DNA from: Flavobacteriales bacterium
Lineage (GTDB): Bacteria; Bacteroidota; Bacteroidia; Flavobacteriales; Flavobacteriaceae
Length of the DNA stretch: 50,199 nucleotides
Reading direction: 5' to 3'
Assembly: GCA_013205245.1 (NCBI GenBank)
Contig: JABMNH010000078.1
Span: 1 to 50,199, forward strand
Shown here: positions 50,069 through 50,199 of the stretch, piece by piece
Numbering within the stretch: the first letter of the stretch is position 1
How the letters are laid out: each line of letters begins with the position of its first letter
Notes under the pieces: model-generated
The model's input: only the letters and a program-made list of their open reading frames with translations
Told to the model about the DNA's origin: nothing
Database searches by the model: none
Translations under genes and position numbers: made by a program

Positions 50069-50199
50069 TTAATAACTCAACTTTAGAAAAGCATTAATTT
50101 TAAAAAAGAGTAGTTTATAAATATAGCGCACAAGATTTTTGAACTCTTCTTTCAATTGCTTCATCATTTTCTTAAGATTCCATCCTGTTGCTGCTAAAA
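50069..50199 (-). mobile_element. C-terminus of an insertion-sequence transposase (IS1182-like), cut by the window edge
   Basis: The minus strand is open from the window edge for 42 codons to a TAA. The translation begins LAATGWNLKKMMKQLKEEFK and ends FLKLSY. The A-A-T-x-W-N-L-K-K motif followed by a basic helix is typical of the C-terminal tail of IS1182/IS5-type DDE transposases. Only this tail is present, so intactness and exact family cannot be judged. It lies 105 bases downstream of lgt and in convergent orientation to it. Confidence 0.7.

Noticed and set aside
1..50199. CRISPR arrays, tRNA or rRNA genes, riboswitches
   Set aside because: No regularly spaced direct repeats, cloverleaf-like segments, rRNA stretches or recognisable riboswitch cores were noticed by eye; a covariance scan was not possible.

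Overview
The window reads as chromosome from a low-GC member of the Flavobacteriaceae (Bacteroidota), probably a marine gliding lineage. Three things point there. The gliding genes gldD, gldE and gldI are present, with gldD/gldE in the Flavobacterium-type order HU - mutY - ssb - gldE - gldD. Intergenic promoters carry the Bacteroidota -7 box TAnnTTTG rather than an E. coli -10. Several proteins belong to Bacteroidota-typical families (DUF6090, DUF3098, DUF6576 rhomboid, SDR-type threonine dehydrogenase). No rRNA, tRNA, CRISPR array or prophage was seen.

Layout. 1-1100: a DUF6090 membrane protein lying like a cassette between GGCTAAC-type inverted repeats, with an attC-like imperfect palindrome downstream of it. 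1.1-6.3 kb: alaS, divergent from an M23 peptidase/MerR pair, then a stand-alone 2Fe-2S ferredoxin and a LysE exporter. 6.26-7.15 kb: an unusual non-coding block packed with palindromes, including a 42-nt fully paired hairpin, followed by a divergent GIY-YIG-like protein; this is the best candidate here for something undescribed. 7.15-9.9 kb: dut, a flippase and rpmA/rplU. 10-13.5 kb: a tandem M16 peptidase pair, one with and one without the zinc motif. 13.5-18.5 kb: EamA transporter, gldD-gldE, ssb, mutY, HU and a 30-residue COX24-like ribosomal-type protein. 18.6-22.9 kb: RNase G, recX, two lipoproteins and threonine dehydrogenase.

22.9-31.2 kb holds mostly leftward genes: truB, uppP, DUF3098, ftsX and methylmalonyl-CoA epimerase in one likely operon; divergent rbfA and a LolC/E-type permease; then lytic transglycosylase, rfbC, an alpha/beta hydrolase and mtaB. 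31.2-33.1 kb carries a monooxygenase-like protein and an orphan peptide-binding lipoprotein. 33.1-39.1 kb is a long leftward run: EEP nuclease, two rhomboids, mutL, a small membrane protein, ribH and a TPR protein. recF and a DUF721 gene follow rightward. 40.5-41.7 kb has two dispersed GTCATT-type repeats in opposite orientation around a carboxypeptidase-regulatory-domain protein. 41.7-46 kb: ndk, PhoD, then nrnA - gldI - a cyclophilin/FKBP fusion. 46-50 kb: meaB, cysS, yidD, lgt and, cut by the window edge, the C-terminus of an insertion-sequence transposase.

Functionally this is mainly a housekeeping region: translation (alaS, cysS, rplU, rpmA, rbfA, truB, mtaB, rng), DNA replication and repair (ssb, mutY, mutL, recF, recX, dut, ndk) and envelope biogenesis (M23, flippase, uppP, ftsX, lytic transglycosylase, lgt, LolC/E-type permease, gliding lipoproteins). 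Accessory features are concentrated at the two ends and in the 6.3-7.1 kb and 40.5-41.7 kb intervals. All function calls come from reading motifs and gene order; no database search was run.
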